64,000 nt of DNA from Phycicoccus duodecadis (GCF_002846495.1 NZ_PJNE01000001.1:1240001-1304000), one strand, 5' to 3'. Shown: positions 10,726 through 20,252, numbered from the stretch's first letter. The notes: a model not told the origin generated them from the sequence alone. Translations and numbers: made by a program.

Positions 10726-12045
10726 GTGACTTCTCAGGTCGCCTGTTCCCGGGCGCCGCACGACTCACGAGGCGAGGCGGACGGCGTGGTTCCACGGACA
10801 TCGACCCACCGGCCCGGCCGGGACACCCCGGCCGGCGACACCCCGGCCGGCACGGGGTCGCCGGGCGTGATGCTCGCCATGGCCACCCTCGGGTTCGCGG
10901 TCAACTTCTGGGCGTGGGCGCTGATCAGCCCCCTCGGCCCGTTGTTCCGGTCCACCGGCAGCCTGGGAGCGCTCACCGAGTCCGACGTGGCCCTGCTGGT
11001 CGCCGTCCCGGTGGTCGTGGGCTCCCTCGGCCGCATCGTGGTGGGTGGGCTCACCGACCGCTTCGGCGGCCGGGTCATGTTCCCGATCGTCTCGGGCGCG
11101 ACCATCGTCCCCATCCTCTTCATCGCCTTCTTCGCTCTCGACTCCTACGCCCTCCTCCTCGTCGGCGGCTTCTTCCTCGGCATCGGCGGCACCGCCTTCG
11201 CCGTCGGTGTCCCGTTCGTCAACGCGTGGTTCCCGCCCGAGAAGCGGGGGCTGGCCGTCGGCATCTTCGGCGCCGGCATGGGTGGCACGGCGATCAGCGC
11301 CCTGACCACCGTCAAGCTCACCCACCAGCTGGGGGCCAAGGCGCCCTTCCTCATCACCGCCGCGGTGCTGGCGGTGTACGCCGTCGCTGCCTGGCTCGTC
11401 CTGCGCGACGCCCCCGGTCGCGTGGTCCCCACCACCTCGCTGGCGGCCAGGATCTCGGCCAACGCCCGGCTCCCCATCACCTGGCAGTCCTGCCTCCTCT
11501 ACGCGGTCGCCTTCGGGGGGTACGTCGCCTTCTCGGTCTACCTCCCGGCCTACCTCAAGACCGCGCACCACCTCACCGCCGAGAGCGCGGCCAACCGGAT
11601 GGCCGGCTTCGTGCTCATCGCGGTCGTCATGCGGCCGGTGGGGGGCTGGCTCGCCGACCGGATGGGCGCGATCCCCGTGCTGGCCGGCGGGTTCGCCATC
11701 GTCGTGGTGTGCGCCGCCATCTCCGCGGGCACTCCGCCGCTGGCGGGGATCGGCACGGTCGCCTTCCTGGCCATGGCCGCCGCCCTCGGCTCGGGGAGCG
11801 GCGCCACCTTCGCGCTCATCGCGCAGGTCACCGACCCCTCGCGGGTCGGTGGCGTGACCGGGCTCGTCGGCGCCGCCGGCGGCCTGGGCGGGTTCGTCCC
11901 GCCGCTGATCATGGGCTACGTCTACGGCCGCACGAGCTCCTACGCCATCGGGCTGTGGATGCTGTGCGTCACCGCCGCGCTGGCCTTGGTCCTCACCGTG
12001 ACCGTCGTCCGTCGAACCGCCGCCTCAGGACAGGAAGCCCGTTGA
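10726..12045 (+). CDS. narK: NarK-type nitrate/nitrite MFS transporter
   Basis: Major facilitator protein with about 12 membrane segments beginning at MLAMATLGFAVNFWAWALI. The nitrate-porter signature region appears as GGTAFAVGVPFVNAWFPPEKRGLAVGIFGAG-type sequence (split here across positions 11190-11275). It probably moves nitrate in and/or nitrite out for the reductase encoded directly downstream. The start chosen is GTG at 10726, giving 439 residues with a polar 48-residue N-terminus. An internal ATG at 10870 would begin just before the first helix. No strong ribosome site precedes the GTG. The stop overlaps the narG start (TTGA), which indicates translational coupling. Confidence 0.88.
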   Translation: MTSQVACSRAPHDSRGEADGVVPRTSTHRPGRDTPAGDTPAGTGSPGVMLAMATLGFAVNFWAWALISPLGPLFRSTGSLGALTESDVALLVAVPVVVGSLGRIVVGGLTDRFGGRVMFPIVSGATIVPILFIAFFALDSYALLLVGGFFLGIGGTAFAVGVPFVNAWFPPEKRGLAVGIFGAGMGGTAISALTTVKLTHQLGAKAPFLITAAVLAVYAVAAWLVLRDAPGRVVPTTSLAARISANARLPITWQSCLLYAVAFGGYVAFSVYLPAYLKTAHHLTAESAANRMAGFVLIAVVMRPVGGWLADRMGAIPVLAGGFAIVVVCAAISAGTPPLAGIGTVAFLAMAAALGSGSGATFALIAQVTDPSRVGGVTGLVGAAGGLGGFVPPLIMGYVYGRTSSYAIGLWMLCVTAALALVLTVTVVRRTAASGQEAR

Positions 12046-15000
12046 GCCCCTCGCAGCAGCAGCCCAGGTCCGATCTCGGGATGGACGGTTCCCTCTCGGA
12101 GGCCTTCGTCCGCAGCCGGCGGTTCTTCACCCGGGGGACCGTCTCGCAGGACCTGCGGACCATCTCGCAGGTCGGCGGGCGCGAGGCGGACGACTTCTAC
12201 CGCGACCGGTGGAGCCACGACAAGGTCGTCCGCTCCACCCACGGCGTGAACTGCACCGGGTCGTGCTCGTGGAAGGTCTACGTCAAGGACGGGATCATCA
12301 CCTGGGAGACCCAGCAGACCGACTACCCCTCGGTCGGCCCCGACTCCCCCGAGTACGAGCCGCGCGGCTGCCCCCGCGGCGCGGCCTTCTCCTGGTACAC
12401 CTACTCCCCCACCCGGGTCCGCTACCCCTACGTACGGGGCGTCCTGCTGCAGATGTTCCGTGAGGCCAAGGCCCAGCACGACGGGGACCCCGTGAAGGCC
12501 TGGGCGCACATCGTCGAGAACCCGCGGCGGGCCAAGACCTACAAGTCGGCCCGCGGCAAGGGCGGCCTGGTCCGCGCCACCTGGGAGGAGGCCAGCGAGA
12601 TCGTCGCGGCCGCCCACGTCCACACCATCAAGGAGTACGGACCCGACCGGGTGGCCGGGTTCTCGCCCATCCCCGCGATGTCGATGGTGTCGCACGCCTC
12701 CGGGGCCCGGTTCGTCAACCTCATCGGGGGCTCGATGCTGAGCTTCTACGACTGGTACGCCGACCTGCCGGTGGCCTCGCCGCAGGTGTTCGGCGACCAG
12801 ACCGACGTCCCCGAGTCCGGTGACTGGTGGAACGCCGGCTACCTGATCATGTGGGGCTCCAACCTGCCGGTGACCCGCACCCCGGACGCGCACTGGATGA
12901 CGGAGGCCCGATACCGCGGCCAGAAGGTGATCGCGGTCGCCCCCGACTACGCCGACAACGTGAAGTTCGCCGACGAGTGGCTGGCCGCCAAGCCGGGCAC
13001 CGACGCCGCGCTGGCGATGGCGATGGGCCACGTCGTGCTCAAGGAGTTCTTCGTCGACCGGCAGTCGCCCTACTTCACCGCGTACGTGAAGACCTACACC
13101 GACCTGCCCCACCTGGTCCGGCTCGAGGAGGCGGCCGACGGGGCGTACACGGCGGGCAAGTTCCTGACCGCCGCCGACCTCGCCGACCACGCGAGCGAGG
13201 AGAACGCCGCCTTCAAGACCGTGCTCCTCGACTCCGCCACCGGCGAGCCCGTGGTCCCCAACGGGTCCCTGGGCCACCGGTACGGCGAGGCCGGCGTGGG
13301 CCGCTGGAACCTCGAGCTCGGCGACGTCGACCCGGCCCTCTCCCTGCTGGACACCGCCACCGAGTCGGTCCTGGTCCGGATGCCGCGCTTCGACACCCCC
13401 GACGGCGCCGCCGCCGACCTCCCCCGCGGGGTCCCCGTGCGCCGCGTCGGCGGCCACCTGGTCACGACGGTGTTCGACCTGCTGTTGGCGCAGTACGGCG
13501 TCGGCCGCCCCGGCCTGCCGGGCGAGTGGCCGACCGGGTACGACGACGCCGGCTCGCCGTACACGCCCGCCTGGCAGGAGGCCATCACCGGTGTCCCGGC
13601 CGCCACCGCCGCCCGGATCGGGCGCGAGTTCGCGCAGAACGCCGAGGAGTCCAAGGGCCGGTCCATGATCGTCATGGGGGCGGGCACCAACCACTGGTTC
13701 CACTCCGACACGATCTACCGCGCCTTCCTCACCCTGACCAACCTCACCGGCTGCCAGGGGGTCAACGGCGGAGGCTGGGCCCACTACGTCGGCCAGGAGA
13801 AGGTGCGGCCCCTGACGGGCTACACCCAGATCGCGAACGCCCTCGACTGGAACCGCCCGCCGCGCAACATGATCCAGACCGCGTACTGGTACCTGCACAC
13901 CGACCAGTTCCGCTACGACCAGTTCGGCGCCGACACCCTGTCGGCCACCACCGGCCAGGGCCGGCTCGCGGGGATGTCCACGGCCGACGTCATCGCCCAG
14001 AGCGCCCGGATGGGCTGGATGCCCTCGTACCCCACCTTCGACCGCAACCCGCTCGACCTCAGCGACGACGCGGCGGCGGCGGGCACGCCGGTCGGCGAGT
14101 ACGTCGTCGACCAGCTGAGGTCCGGGGCGCTCGGTTTCGCCGGCGAGGACCCCGACGCGCCCGCGAACCACCCGAGGATCCTGTCGATCTGGCGGGCCAA
14201 CCTGCTCGGCTCGTCCGGAAAGGGCAACGAGTACTTCCTCAAGCACCTGCTCGGCACCGACTCCTCGGTGCGGGCCACCGAGACGCCCGAGGGGCAACGC
14301 CCCGTCGACGTGACGTGGCGCGACGAGGCCCCCGAGGGCAAGCTCGACCTGCTCATGACGATCGACTTCCGCCAGACCAGCACCACGATCTTCTCCGACG
14401 TCGTCCTCCCGGCCGCGACCTGGTACGAGAAGCACGACCTCAACACCACCGACATGCACCCGTTCGTGCACTCCTTCAACCCCGCCATCGCCCCGCCCTG
14501 GCAGACCCGCACCGACTGGGACGCCTGGCAGACCATCGCCGAGAAGTTCAGCGAGCTCGCCGCCACCCGGCTCGGCGTCCGCAAGGACGTCGTCGCGGTG
14601 CCGCTCACCCACGACACCGCGGACGCCATGGCCAACCCCCACGGCGTCGTGCGCGACTGGAAGAAGGGCGAGTGCGAGCCGGTCCCCGGCGTCACGATGC
14701 CCAAGCTCGTCGAGGTGGAGCGCGACTACGGCGCGGTCGCCGCGAAGATGAACGCGCTCGGGCCCCTGATGGACACCCTGGGGGCCACCACGAAGGGCGT
14801 CACCTTCGAGCTGGGCGCGCAGGTCGACTACCTGCGGGCCAAGAACGGCGCCGTGCGCGGTGGCGTGGCCGACGGCCGGCCGTCGCTGCGCAAGGACGTC
14901 CACGTCTGCGAGGCGATCCTCGCGCTGTCGGGCACCACCAACGGCCACCTCGCCACGCAGGGCTTCAAGACCCTCGAGAAGCGCACCGGGGTGCGGCTGG

Positions 15001-15773
15001 CCGACCTGGCCGAGGAGCACGAGGGCAAGCAGATCACCTTCGCCGACACCCAGGGCCCGCCGGTGCCGGTGATCACCTCACCCGAGTGGTCGGGCTCCGA
15101 GACCGGCGGCCGGCGCTACTCGCCCTTCACCATCAACGTCGAGCGCAAGAAGCCCTGGCACACCCTGACCGGGCGGATGCACTTCTACCTCGACCACGAC
15201 TGGCTGACCGAGCTCGGCGAGGGACTGCCGGTCTACCGGCCCCCGCTCAACATGGCCGCGCTGTTCGCGGAGCCCGCGCTGGGCACCGTGTCCGACGGCT
15301 CGGCCGGCCAGGTCGAGGGGCTGACCGTGCGGTACCTGACCCCGCACAACAAGTGGTCGATCCACTCCGAGTACCAGGACAACCTGTTCATGCTCTCGCT
15401 CTCGCGCGGCGGCCAGAACATCTGGATGAGCGACCGCGACGCGGCCAAGGTCGGCATCAAGGACAACGACTGGATCGAGGCGGTCAACCGCAACGGCGTC
15501 GTCGTGGCGCGCGCGATCGTCTCGCACCGGATGCCCGAAGGGACGGTGTACATGTACCACGCCCAGGACCGCCTGATCGACGTCCCGCTGGCGGAGACGT
15601 CCGGCAAGCGCGGCGGCATCCACAACTCGCTGACCCGGCTGCTCGTGAAGCCGTCCCACCTGGTCGGGGGGTACGCGCAGCTGACGTACGCGTTCAACTA
15701 TCTCGGCCCCACCGGCAACCAACGCGACGAGGTCACCATCATCCGCAAGCGCAGCCAGGACGTGACGTACTGA
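12042..15773 (+). CDS. narG: Respiratory nitrate reductase, alpha subunit
   Basis: Catalytic Mo-bis-MGD subunit of membrane-bound nitrate reductase, 1243 residues, normal length. The FS0 [4Fe-4S] site is seen at about residues 67-75 (HGVNCTGSC, histidine plus cysteines, with a later cysteine in EPRGCPRGAAF). Molybdopterin-domain motifs run through the protein, including GSNLPVTRTPDAHW and TNLTGCQGVNGGGWAHYVGQEK. The TTG start at 12042 is favoured because AGGAAG lies just upstream and the codon overlaps the narK stop; ATG at 12081 is an alternative. It oxidises quinol, via NarI and NarH, to reduce nitrate on the cytoplasmic side. The stop overlaps the narH start (TGATG). Confidence 0.95.
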   Translation: MSPSQQQPRSDLGMDGSLSEAFVRSRRFFTRGTVSQDLRTISQVGGREADDFYRDRWSHDKVVRSTHGVNCTGSCSWKVYVKDGIITWETQQTDYPSVGPDSPEYEPRGCPRGAAFSWYTYSPTRVRYPYVRGVLLQMFREAKAQHDGDPVKAWAHIVENPRRAKTYKSARGKGGLVRATWEEASEIVAAAHVHTIKEYGPDRVAGFSPIPAMSMVSHASGARFVNLIGGSMLSFYDWYADLPVASPQVFGDQTDVPESGDWWNAGYLIMWGSNLPVTRTPDAHWMTEARYRGQKVIAVAPDYADNVKFADEWLAAKPGTDAALAMAMGHVVLKEFFVDRQSPYFTAYVKTYTDLPHLVRLEEAADGAYTAGKFLTAADLADHASEENAAFKTVLLDSATGEPVVPNGSLGHRYGEAGVGRWNLELGDVDPALSLLDTATESVLVRMPRFDTPDGAAADLPRGVPVRRVGGHLVTTVFDLLLAQYGVGRPGLPGEWPTGYDDAGSPYTPAWQEAITGVPAATAARIGREFAQNAEESKGRSMIVMGAGTNHWFHSDTIYRAFLTLTNLTGCQGVNGGGWAHYVGQEKVRPLTGYTQIANALDWNRPPRNMIQTAYWYLHTDQFRYDQFGADTLSATTGQGRLAGMSTADVIAQSARMGWMPSYPTFDRNPLDLSDDAAAAGTPVGEYVVDQLRSGALGFAGEDPDAPANHPRILSIWRANLLGSSGKGNEYFLKHLLGTDSSVRATETPEGQRPVDVTWRDEAPEGKLDLLMTIDFRQTSTTIFSDVVLPAATWYEKHDLNTTDMHPFVHSFNPAIAPPWQTRTDWDAWQTIAEKFSELAATRLGVRKDVVAVPLTHDTADAMANPHGVVRDWKKGECEPVPGVTMPKLVEVERDYGAVAAKMNALGPLMDTLGATTKGVTFELGAQVDYLRAKNGAVRGGVADGRPSLRKDVHVCEAILALSGTTNGHLATQGFKTLEKRTGVRLADLAEEHEGKQITFADTQGPPVPVITSPEWSGSETGGRRYSPFTINVERKKPWHTLTGRMHFYLDHDWLTELGEGLPVYRPPLNMAALFAEPALGTVSDGSAGQVEGLTVRYLTPHNKWSIHSEYQDNLFMLSLSRGGQNIWMSDRDAAKVGIKDNDWIEAVNRNGVVVARAIVSHRMPEGTVYMYHAQDRLIDVPLAETSGKRGGIHNSLTRLLVKPSHLVGGYAQLTYAFNYLGPTGNQRDEVTIIRKRSQDVTY

Positions 15774-17422
15774 TGAGAGTCATGGCCCAGATGGCGATGG
15801 TGATGAACCTCGACAAGTGCATCGGGTGCCACACCTGCTCGGTCACCTGCAAGCAGGCGTGGACCAACCGCTCGGGCACCGAGTACGTGTGGTTCAACAA
15901 CGTCGAGACGCGGCCGGGGCTCGGCTACCCGCGCACCTACGAGAACCAGGAGAAGTGGAAGGGCGGCTGGGAGCTGACCAAGCGCGGGCGGATGAGGCTC
16001 AGGGCCGGAGGGCGCCTGAAGAACCTCATGACGATCTTCTCCAACCCGATCCTGCCCTCGATCGGCGAGTACTACGAGCCGTGGACCTACGACTACTCCA
16101 CCCTCACCGACGCGCCCGCCCAGGAGCACACGCCGGTGGCCCGCCCGAAGTCGCTGATCAGCGGCCAGAACATGAAGATCGAGTGGTCGGCCAACTGGGA
16201 CGACGACCTCGGGGGTGCCACCGAGACCGCGCACCGCGACCCGATGCTCGCCAAGATCGCCGACAAGGTGAAGTTCGAGTTCGAGCAGACCTTCATGTTC
16301 TACCTCCCCCGGATCTGCGAGCACTGCCTCAACCCCTCCTGCGCCGCGTCGTGCCCGAGCGGGGCGATCTACAAGCGCGAGGAGGACGGCATCGTCCTGG
16401 TCGACCAGGACAAGTGCCGGGGCTGGCGCAAGTGTGTCTCGGGCTGCCCCTACAAGAAGGTCTACTTCAACCACCGCACCGGCAAGGCCGAGAAGTGCAC
16501 GTTCTGCTTCCCGCGCATCGAGGTCGGGCTGCCCACCGTGTGCGCCGAGACGTGCGTGGGCCGGCTGCGCTACATCGGCCTGGTCCTCTACGACGCCGAC
16601 AAGGTCCTCGAGGCCGCCTCCACCCCCGACGACACCGGGCTCTACGAGGCCCAGCGCGAGGTCTTCCTCGACCCGTTCGACCCGGAGGTGGTCCGGGCGG
16701 CCGAGCAGGCCGGCATCGCCCGGGACTGGGTCGACGCGGCCCAGCGCTCCCCCATCCACGCCCTGATCAACACCTACAAGGTCGCGCTGCCGCTCCATCC
16801 GGAGTACCGCACGATGCCCATGGTCTGGTACATCCCGCCGCTGTCCCCCGTGGTCGACGTGGTGGCCGAGACCGGGGAGGACGCCGAGGACACCGGCAAC
16901 CTCTTCGCGGCCATCGACGCCCTGCGGATCCCGGTCGAGTACCTCGCCGAGCTCTTCACGGCAGGCGACGTGGCACCGGTGGACGCCGTGCTCAAGCGGC
17001 TCGCCGCGATGCGCTGCTACATGCGCGACATCAACCTGGGCCGCGACCCGGACGCGTCGATCCCGGCCGCGGTCGGGATGAGCGAGGAGGAGATGTACGA
17101 CATGTACCGCCTCCTCGCCATCGCGAAGTACGACGAGCGCTACGTCATCCCGCCCGCGCACGCCGAGCAGGCGCACTCCCTGGAGGAGCTCGGCACCGAG
17201 TGCGCGGTGTCGGAGTACGGCGGCGGCCAGCACGACCTGTTCGGGGAGGGTTCCGGGACGCCGACGCCGATCGCGGTGGAGAACTTCCAGATGCTGCAGG
17301 ACCGGCAGACCTCCGACTCGCTGACCGGGCCGAGCAGCACGAAGGGCCGGGTCAACCTGCTCAACTGGGACGGCAAGGGCTCCCCGCCCGGGCTGTTCCC
17401 CCCGACGGGTCCGGACTCGTGA
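15773..17422 (+). CDS. narH: Respiratory nitrate reductase, beta subunit
   Basis: Electron-transfer subunit with four iron-sulfur centres, 549 residues. Cysteine clusters are CIGCHTCSVTC near residue 17, CEHCLNPSCAASCP, the tryptophan-containing CRGWRKCVSGCP that marks the [3Fe-4S] centre, and CTFCFPRIEVGLPTVCAETC. It passes electrons from NarI haem to NarG. It is translationally coupled to narG (ATG inside the stop overlap) and to narJ (GTGA). Confidence 0.95.
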   Translation: MRVMAQMAMVMNLDKCIGCHTCSVTCKQAWTNRSGTEYVWFNNVETRPGLGYPRTYENQEKWKGGWELTKRGRMRLRAGGRLKNLMTIFSNPILPSIGEYYEPWTYDYSTLTDAPAQEHTPVARPKSLISGQNMKIEWSANWDDDLGGATETAHRDPMLAKIADKVKFEFEQTFMFYLPRICEHCLNPSCAASCPSGAIYKREEDGIVLVDQDKCRGWRKCVSGCPYKKVYFNHRTGKAEKCTFCFPRIEVGLPTVCAETCVGRLRYIGLVLYDADKVLEAASTPDDTGLYEAQREVFLDPFDPEVVRAAEQAGIARDWVDAAQRSPIHALINTYKVALPLHPEYRTMPMVWYIPPLSPVVDVVAETGEDAEDTGNLFAAIDALRIPVEYLAELFTAGDVAPVDAVLKRLAAMRCYMRDINLGRDPDASIPAAVGMSEEEMYDMYRLLAIAKYDERYVIPPAHAEQAHSLEELGTECAVSEYGGGQHDLFGEGSGTPTPIAVENFQMLQDRQTSDSLTGPSSTKGRVNLLNWDGKGSPPGLFPPTGPDS

Positions 17423-18129
17423 ACGGCCGTCGCCCGGCAGCGACCCTGCCCGCCGACCAGCTCACCATCGTGTGGCAGTCGGTCTCGCTCCTCCTCGACT
17501 ACCCGGACGAGGCCCTCCTGGCCCGCGCCGACCTGCTGCGCTCGGCCGCCGACCGGCTGCCCCCGGCCCTCGGCGGCTCGCTGCGGGCCTTCCTGGACCA
17601 CCTGGAGTCCACCCCGCTGCCGCAGCTGCAGGCCGACTACGTCGAGACCTTCGACACCCGGCGCCGCTGCACCCTGTTCCTGACGTACTTCGCCCACGGG
17701 GACACCCGCAAGCGGGGGATGGCGCTGCTGCGGTTCAAGCAGAGCTACCTGCGGGCCGGGGTCGAGCTCGACGACGAGGAGCTGCCCGACCACCTCTGTG
17801 TGGTGCTGGAGTTCGCCGCGACGGTCGACCAGGAGGTGGGGCGCGACCTGATGCTCGACCACCGCGCCGGGCTCGAGCTGCTGCGGCTCTCGCTGCGCGA
17901 CCGCGGCTCACCGTGGGCGCCCCTGCTCGACGCCGTCACCGCCACCTTGCCGCCACTGCGGGGTGACGAGCGGGATGCCGTCCGCCGCCTCGCCGCCGAA
18001 GGTCCTCCCGAGGAGGAGGTCGGCCTCGCCCCGTTCGCCAACCCGGGCTTCAGCCCGGGCGCACCGCCCGAGACCGCCGCGGGCTCCATCTCCCTGCCGA
18101 TGCCGTCCTTCCCGGGAGCCCGCGCATGA
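17419..18129 (+). CDS. narJ: Nitrate reductase assembly chaperone
   Basis: NarJ/TorD-family chaperone that holds apo-NarGH until the molybdenum cofactor is inserted and the complex docks on NarI. It has 236 residues and is all-helical in character, with the family segment YVETFDTRRRCTLFLTYFAHGDTRKRG at about residues 74-100 (shown here in part: FDTRRRCTLFLTYFAHG). The GTG start at 17419 overlaps the narH stop. The C-terminal 60 residues are Pro/Ala-rich and variable. The stop overlaps narI (ATGA). Confidence 0.92.
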   Translation: MNGRRPAATLPADQLTIVWQSVSLLLDYPDEALLARADLLRSAADRLPPALGGSLRAFLDHLESTPLPQLQADYVETFDTRRRCTLFLTYFAHGDTRKRGMALLRFKQSYLRAGVELDDEELPDHLCVVLEFAATVDQEVGRDLMLDHRAGLELLRLSLRDRGSPWAPLLDAVTATLPPLRGDERDAVRRLAAEGPPEEEVGLAPFANPGFSPGAPPETAAGSISLPMPSFPGARA

Positions 18130-18857
18130 ACCAGTTCCTCTTCGTCGTCTTCCCCTACCTGTGCCTGGCGACCTTCGTGGTGGGCCACGTGTGGCGCTAC
18201 CGGTACGACAAGTTCGGCTGGACCACCCGCTCGTCCCAGCTGTACGAGAACCGCCTGCTGCGCATCGGGAGCCCCCTGTTCCACTTCGGGATGCTCGGTG
18301 TCGTCGGCGGCCACATCATCGGGCTGCTGGTGCCGCAGGCGTGGACGGACTGGGCCGGCATCAGCGAGCGCGCGTACCACGTGGTGGCGGTCGCGGGCGG
18401 CCTGCTGGCCGGGGTGATGACCGTGGTCGGCATGGCGATCCTGATCTACCGGCGCCGCACCGTCGGCCCCGTCTTCTCGGCCACGACACCCATGGACAAG
18501 GTCATGTACGCCTTCCTGGGGGTGGTCATCGTCCTCGGCATGTGGAACACCGTCGCCGGCTCGATCCTCACCATCGGTGGCGTGTACAACTACCGCGAGG
18601 GCGTGTCCGTCTGGTACCGCTCGTTCCTCGCGTTCCAGCCCGACGCCGCACTCATGGCGCAGGCACCCCTGGGGTTCCGGCTGCACGCCCTGGTCGCCTT
18701 CGGGCTGTTCGCGCTGTGGCCGTTCACCCGGCTGGTCCACGTGTTCAGCGCCCCCGTGGGGTACCTGACGCGTCCGTACATCGTCTACCGGAGCCGCGAC
18801 GACGCCGCCCTCGGCAGCCACTCCCCCCGGCGGGGCTGGGACCGGGTCGGCGGCTGA
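18126..18857 (+). CDS. narI: Respiratory nitrate reductase, gamma subunit (cytochrome b)
   Basis: Membrane di-haem cytochrome b subunit, 243 residues with five hydrophobic segments. Candidate haem histidines lie in VVGHVWRYRYDKFGW (helix 1 end), FHFGMLGVVGGHIIG and the C-terminal RLHALVAFGLFALWPFTRLVHVF. It oxidises menaquinol at the outer face and feeds NarH. It is the last gene of the overlapping narK-G-H-J-I run; a hairpin follows directly. Confidence 0.93.
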   Translation: MNQFLFVVFPYLCLATFVVGHVWRYRYDKFGWTTRSSQLYENRLLRIGSPLFHFGMLGVVGGHIIGLLVPQAWTDWAGISERAYHVVAVAGGLLAGVMTVVGMAILIYRRRTVGPVFSATTPMDKVMYAFLGVVIVLGMWNTVAGSILTIGGVYNYREGVSVWYRSFLAFQPDAALMAQAPLGFRLHALVAFGLFALWPFTRLVHVFSAPVGYLTRPYIVYRSRDDAALGSHSPRRGWDRVGG

Positions 18858-18884
18858 GCGCCCGGGACCTTCGGCCCTGGGCGC
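18858..18884 (+). terminator. GC-rich hairpin after narI
   Basis: GCGCCC at 18858-18863 pairs with GGGCGC at 18879-18884; the stem continues with ggg/ccc across a one-base bulge and closes on a ttcg-containing loop. It begins immediately after the narI stop. There is no T-run, so it may only partly terminate transcription or stabilise the nar mRNA. Confidence 0.4.
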
Positions 18885-18912
18885 CGCCGGCCGGTCCCAG
18901 CAGGCTGCAGGG

Positions 18913-18946
18913 ACGGCACCCCGTCGCACCCCATCGGAGGTGCCGT
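18913..18946. repeat. 8-bp inverted repeat upstream of the cupin gene
   Basis: ACGGCACC (18913-18920) and GGTGCCGT (18939-18946) are perfect complements 18 bases apart, ending 54 bases before the cupin ATG. It is either a second terminator-like hairpin for the nar operon or an operator for the cupin gene. Nothing decides between these. Confidence 0.3.
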
Positions 18947-19000
18947 GCGGGCGCGCGGATGCCGTGCCCCGCCCGTCCTCGACCCGAGCCCGGAGGTCCC

Positions 19001-19333
19001 ATGTCCAACGTCTCCCTGACCGCCCTCGCCCGCGAGCAGCTGGAGCTCGCGACCGCCGCGTCCAGCGGCCGCAGCGCCCACACCGTCTTCGGCGGCCACG
19101 AGCACCGGCTGCGCCAGACGGTGATCGCGCTCGGCTCCGGCACGCGCCTCGCCGAGCACGCCAACCCCGGCGAGGCGACGGTGCACGTGCTCCACGGGCG
19201 GGTGCGGCTGGACGCGGGCGACGCCGGCTGGGAGGCCGCCGCCGGCCACCTCCTCGCCGTCCCGGACGGCCCGCACTCGGTGCTGGCCCTCGAGGACGCC
19301 GTGATCCTGCTGACGGCGGTCAACCGGGCGTGA
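19001..19333 (+). CDS. Small cupin-domain protein
   Basis: A 110-residue protein with one cupin barrel: GTRLAEHANPGEATVHVLHGRVRLDAG (split across residues about 46-72) corresponds to motif 1, and GHLLAVPDGPHSV to motif 2. The metal-binding histidines are only partly conserved (EHANPGEATVHVL, PDGPHSV). GGAGG lies seven bases before the ATG. Small cupins like this are often annotated next to nitrate-reduction genes, and a stress or metal role is possible; none can be assigned from sequence. The stop overlaps the next gene (GTGA). Confidence 0.75.
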   Translation: MSNVSLTALAREQLELATAASSGRSAHTVFGGHEHRLRQTVIALGSGTRLAEHANPGEATVHVLHGRVRLDAGDAGWEAAAGHLLAVPDGPHSVLALEDAVILLTAVNRA

Positions 19334-20097
19334 GCACCGAGCCGAGCCCCCGTCCCGAGGAGGCCGACCGCCCCCTCACCGTCTACGGCGACGTCACCGA
19401 CCCGCTCGGTCGCATCGCGTCCCTGCGCGCCGACGCCCTGCGCGCCGCCGGCCTCCCCCTCGAGTGGCGCTCGGTCGTGCAGCACGTCTCGACCCGCGTC
19501 ACGGCAACCCCCGCCACGGCCGAGACGCGTCAGCACGTCGCGGAGGTCGAGCGGTGGCACCAGGACCGGGCGCTGCCCGGGGAACGGGTGGCATGGCCGA
19601 CCCCCCGCAGCGTGCCCTGCCCGCGGCCGCCCGTGGCGGGCCACGCGGAGGCCGTCGGAGCCGGGATCGGCGACCACGTCCGGCGCGTGCTCGTCGACGC
19701 CTACTGGGGGGACGGGCTGGACATCGGCAACCCCGACGTCCTCCGGCATCTCCTGGTGCTCCCCATCCTGCACGGGCACCCGCGGGCGGACGTCCTCCAG
19801 CAGGACGGGTACGCGGTCGCCATCAACGGCGACCCGATCACGACCGACGCGTGGCGGCGCATCCGGCACTGGCGGCAGGAGTGGGAGCTCCTGGGCTCCC
19901 CCGAGCTGCCCGTGGCCGTCGACGGGGGCCGGCTGTACTGCGGGGCCGACGCCGTCAGCCACCTGGGGGAGCTGGTCGAGGAGCGCCGGCTCCCGTTCCC
20001 CACCGTCAACCCCTTCCCCCTGCCGGCCATGCCGCTGCCCGCGCAGCGGCTCAGCGTGGGGCGCCCCGGCCGCCGCCCCGCCTGGTGGGATGCCTGA
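19330..20097 (+). CDS. DsbA-like thioredoxin-fold protein without CxxC
   Basis: 255 residues, with GTG at 19330 overlapping the cupin stop. The N-terminus (LTVYGDVTDPLGRIASLRADAL) resembles the first strand and helix of DsbA/FrnE proteins, but the usual CxxC after that strand is replaced by TDPLG, so redox activity is unlikely. The middle segment YWGDGLDIGNPDVLRHLL and the later INGDPITTDAWRRIRHW fit the DsbA helical insert and the final thioredoxin strand. No signal peptide is visible. It is coupled to the cupin gene, and the pair may act together downstream of nar. The assignment is by fold pattern only. Confidence 0.6.
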   Translation: MSTEPSPRPEEADRPLTVYGDVTDPLGRIASLRADALRAAGLPLEWRSVVQHVSTRVTATPATAETRQHVAEVERWHQDRALPGERVAWPTPRSVPCPRPPVAGHAEAVGAGIGDHVRRVLVDAYWGDGLDIGNPDVLRHLLVLPILHGHPRADVLQQDGYAVAINGDPITTDAWRRIRHWRQEWELLGSPELPVAVDGGRLYCGADAVSHLGELVEERRLPFPTVNPFPLPAMPLPAQRLSVGRPGRRPAWWDA

Positions 20098-20119
20098 GCG
20101 ATTCCCCGCATCGACGTGA

Positions 20120-20160
20120 GAAGGGCCTCCGACCGCGTTTCCGCTGGTCGGAGGCCCTTC
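20120..20160. terminator. Perfect 15-bp hairpin, bidirectional terminator
   Basis: The arms GAAGGGCCTCCGACC (20120-20134) and its exact complement (20146-20160) flank an 11-base loop. It lies between the plus-strand DsbA-like gene and the minus-strand tRNA-Tyr and can serve both. The T-run is weak, as is common in actinobacteria. Confidence 0.8.
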
Positions 20161-20171
20161 GTTGCACGGGG

Positions 20172-20252
20172 TGGCGGGTGAAGGATTCGAACCTTCGAAG
20201 CTTTCGCGACGGATTTACAGTCCGTTCCCATTGGCCGCTCGGGCAACCCGCC
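20172..20252 (-). tRNA. tRNA-Tyr (GTA anticodon)
   Basis: 81 bases on the minus strand. The acceptor stem GGCGGGT (plus 20246-20252) pairs with 20173-20179, with discriminator A at 20172 and no encoded CCA. The anticodon stem-loop reads GGACTGTAAATCC, with anticodon GTA. A long variable arm is followed by the T-loop GGTTCGAATCC, as expected for a class II bacterial tRNA-Tyr. No attachment-site duplication or integrase was seen beside it. Confidence 0.95.

Noticed and set aside
20172..20252. tRNA-Tyr as an integration site
   Set aside because: No integrase, no duplicated tRNA 3' end and ordinary housekeeping genes on both sides.
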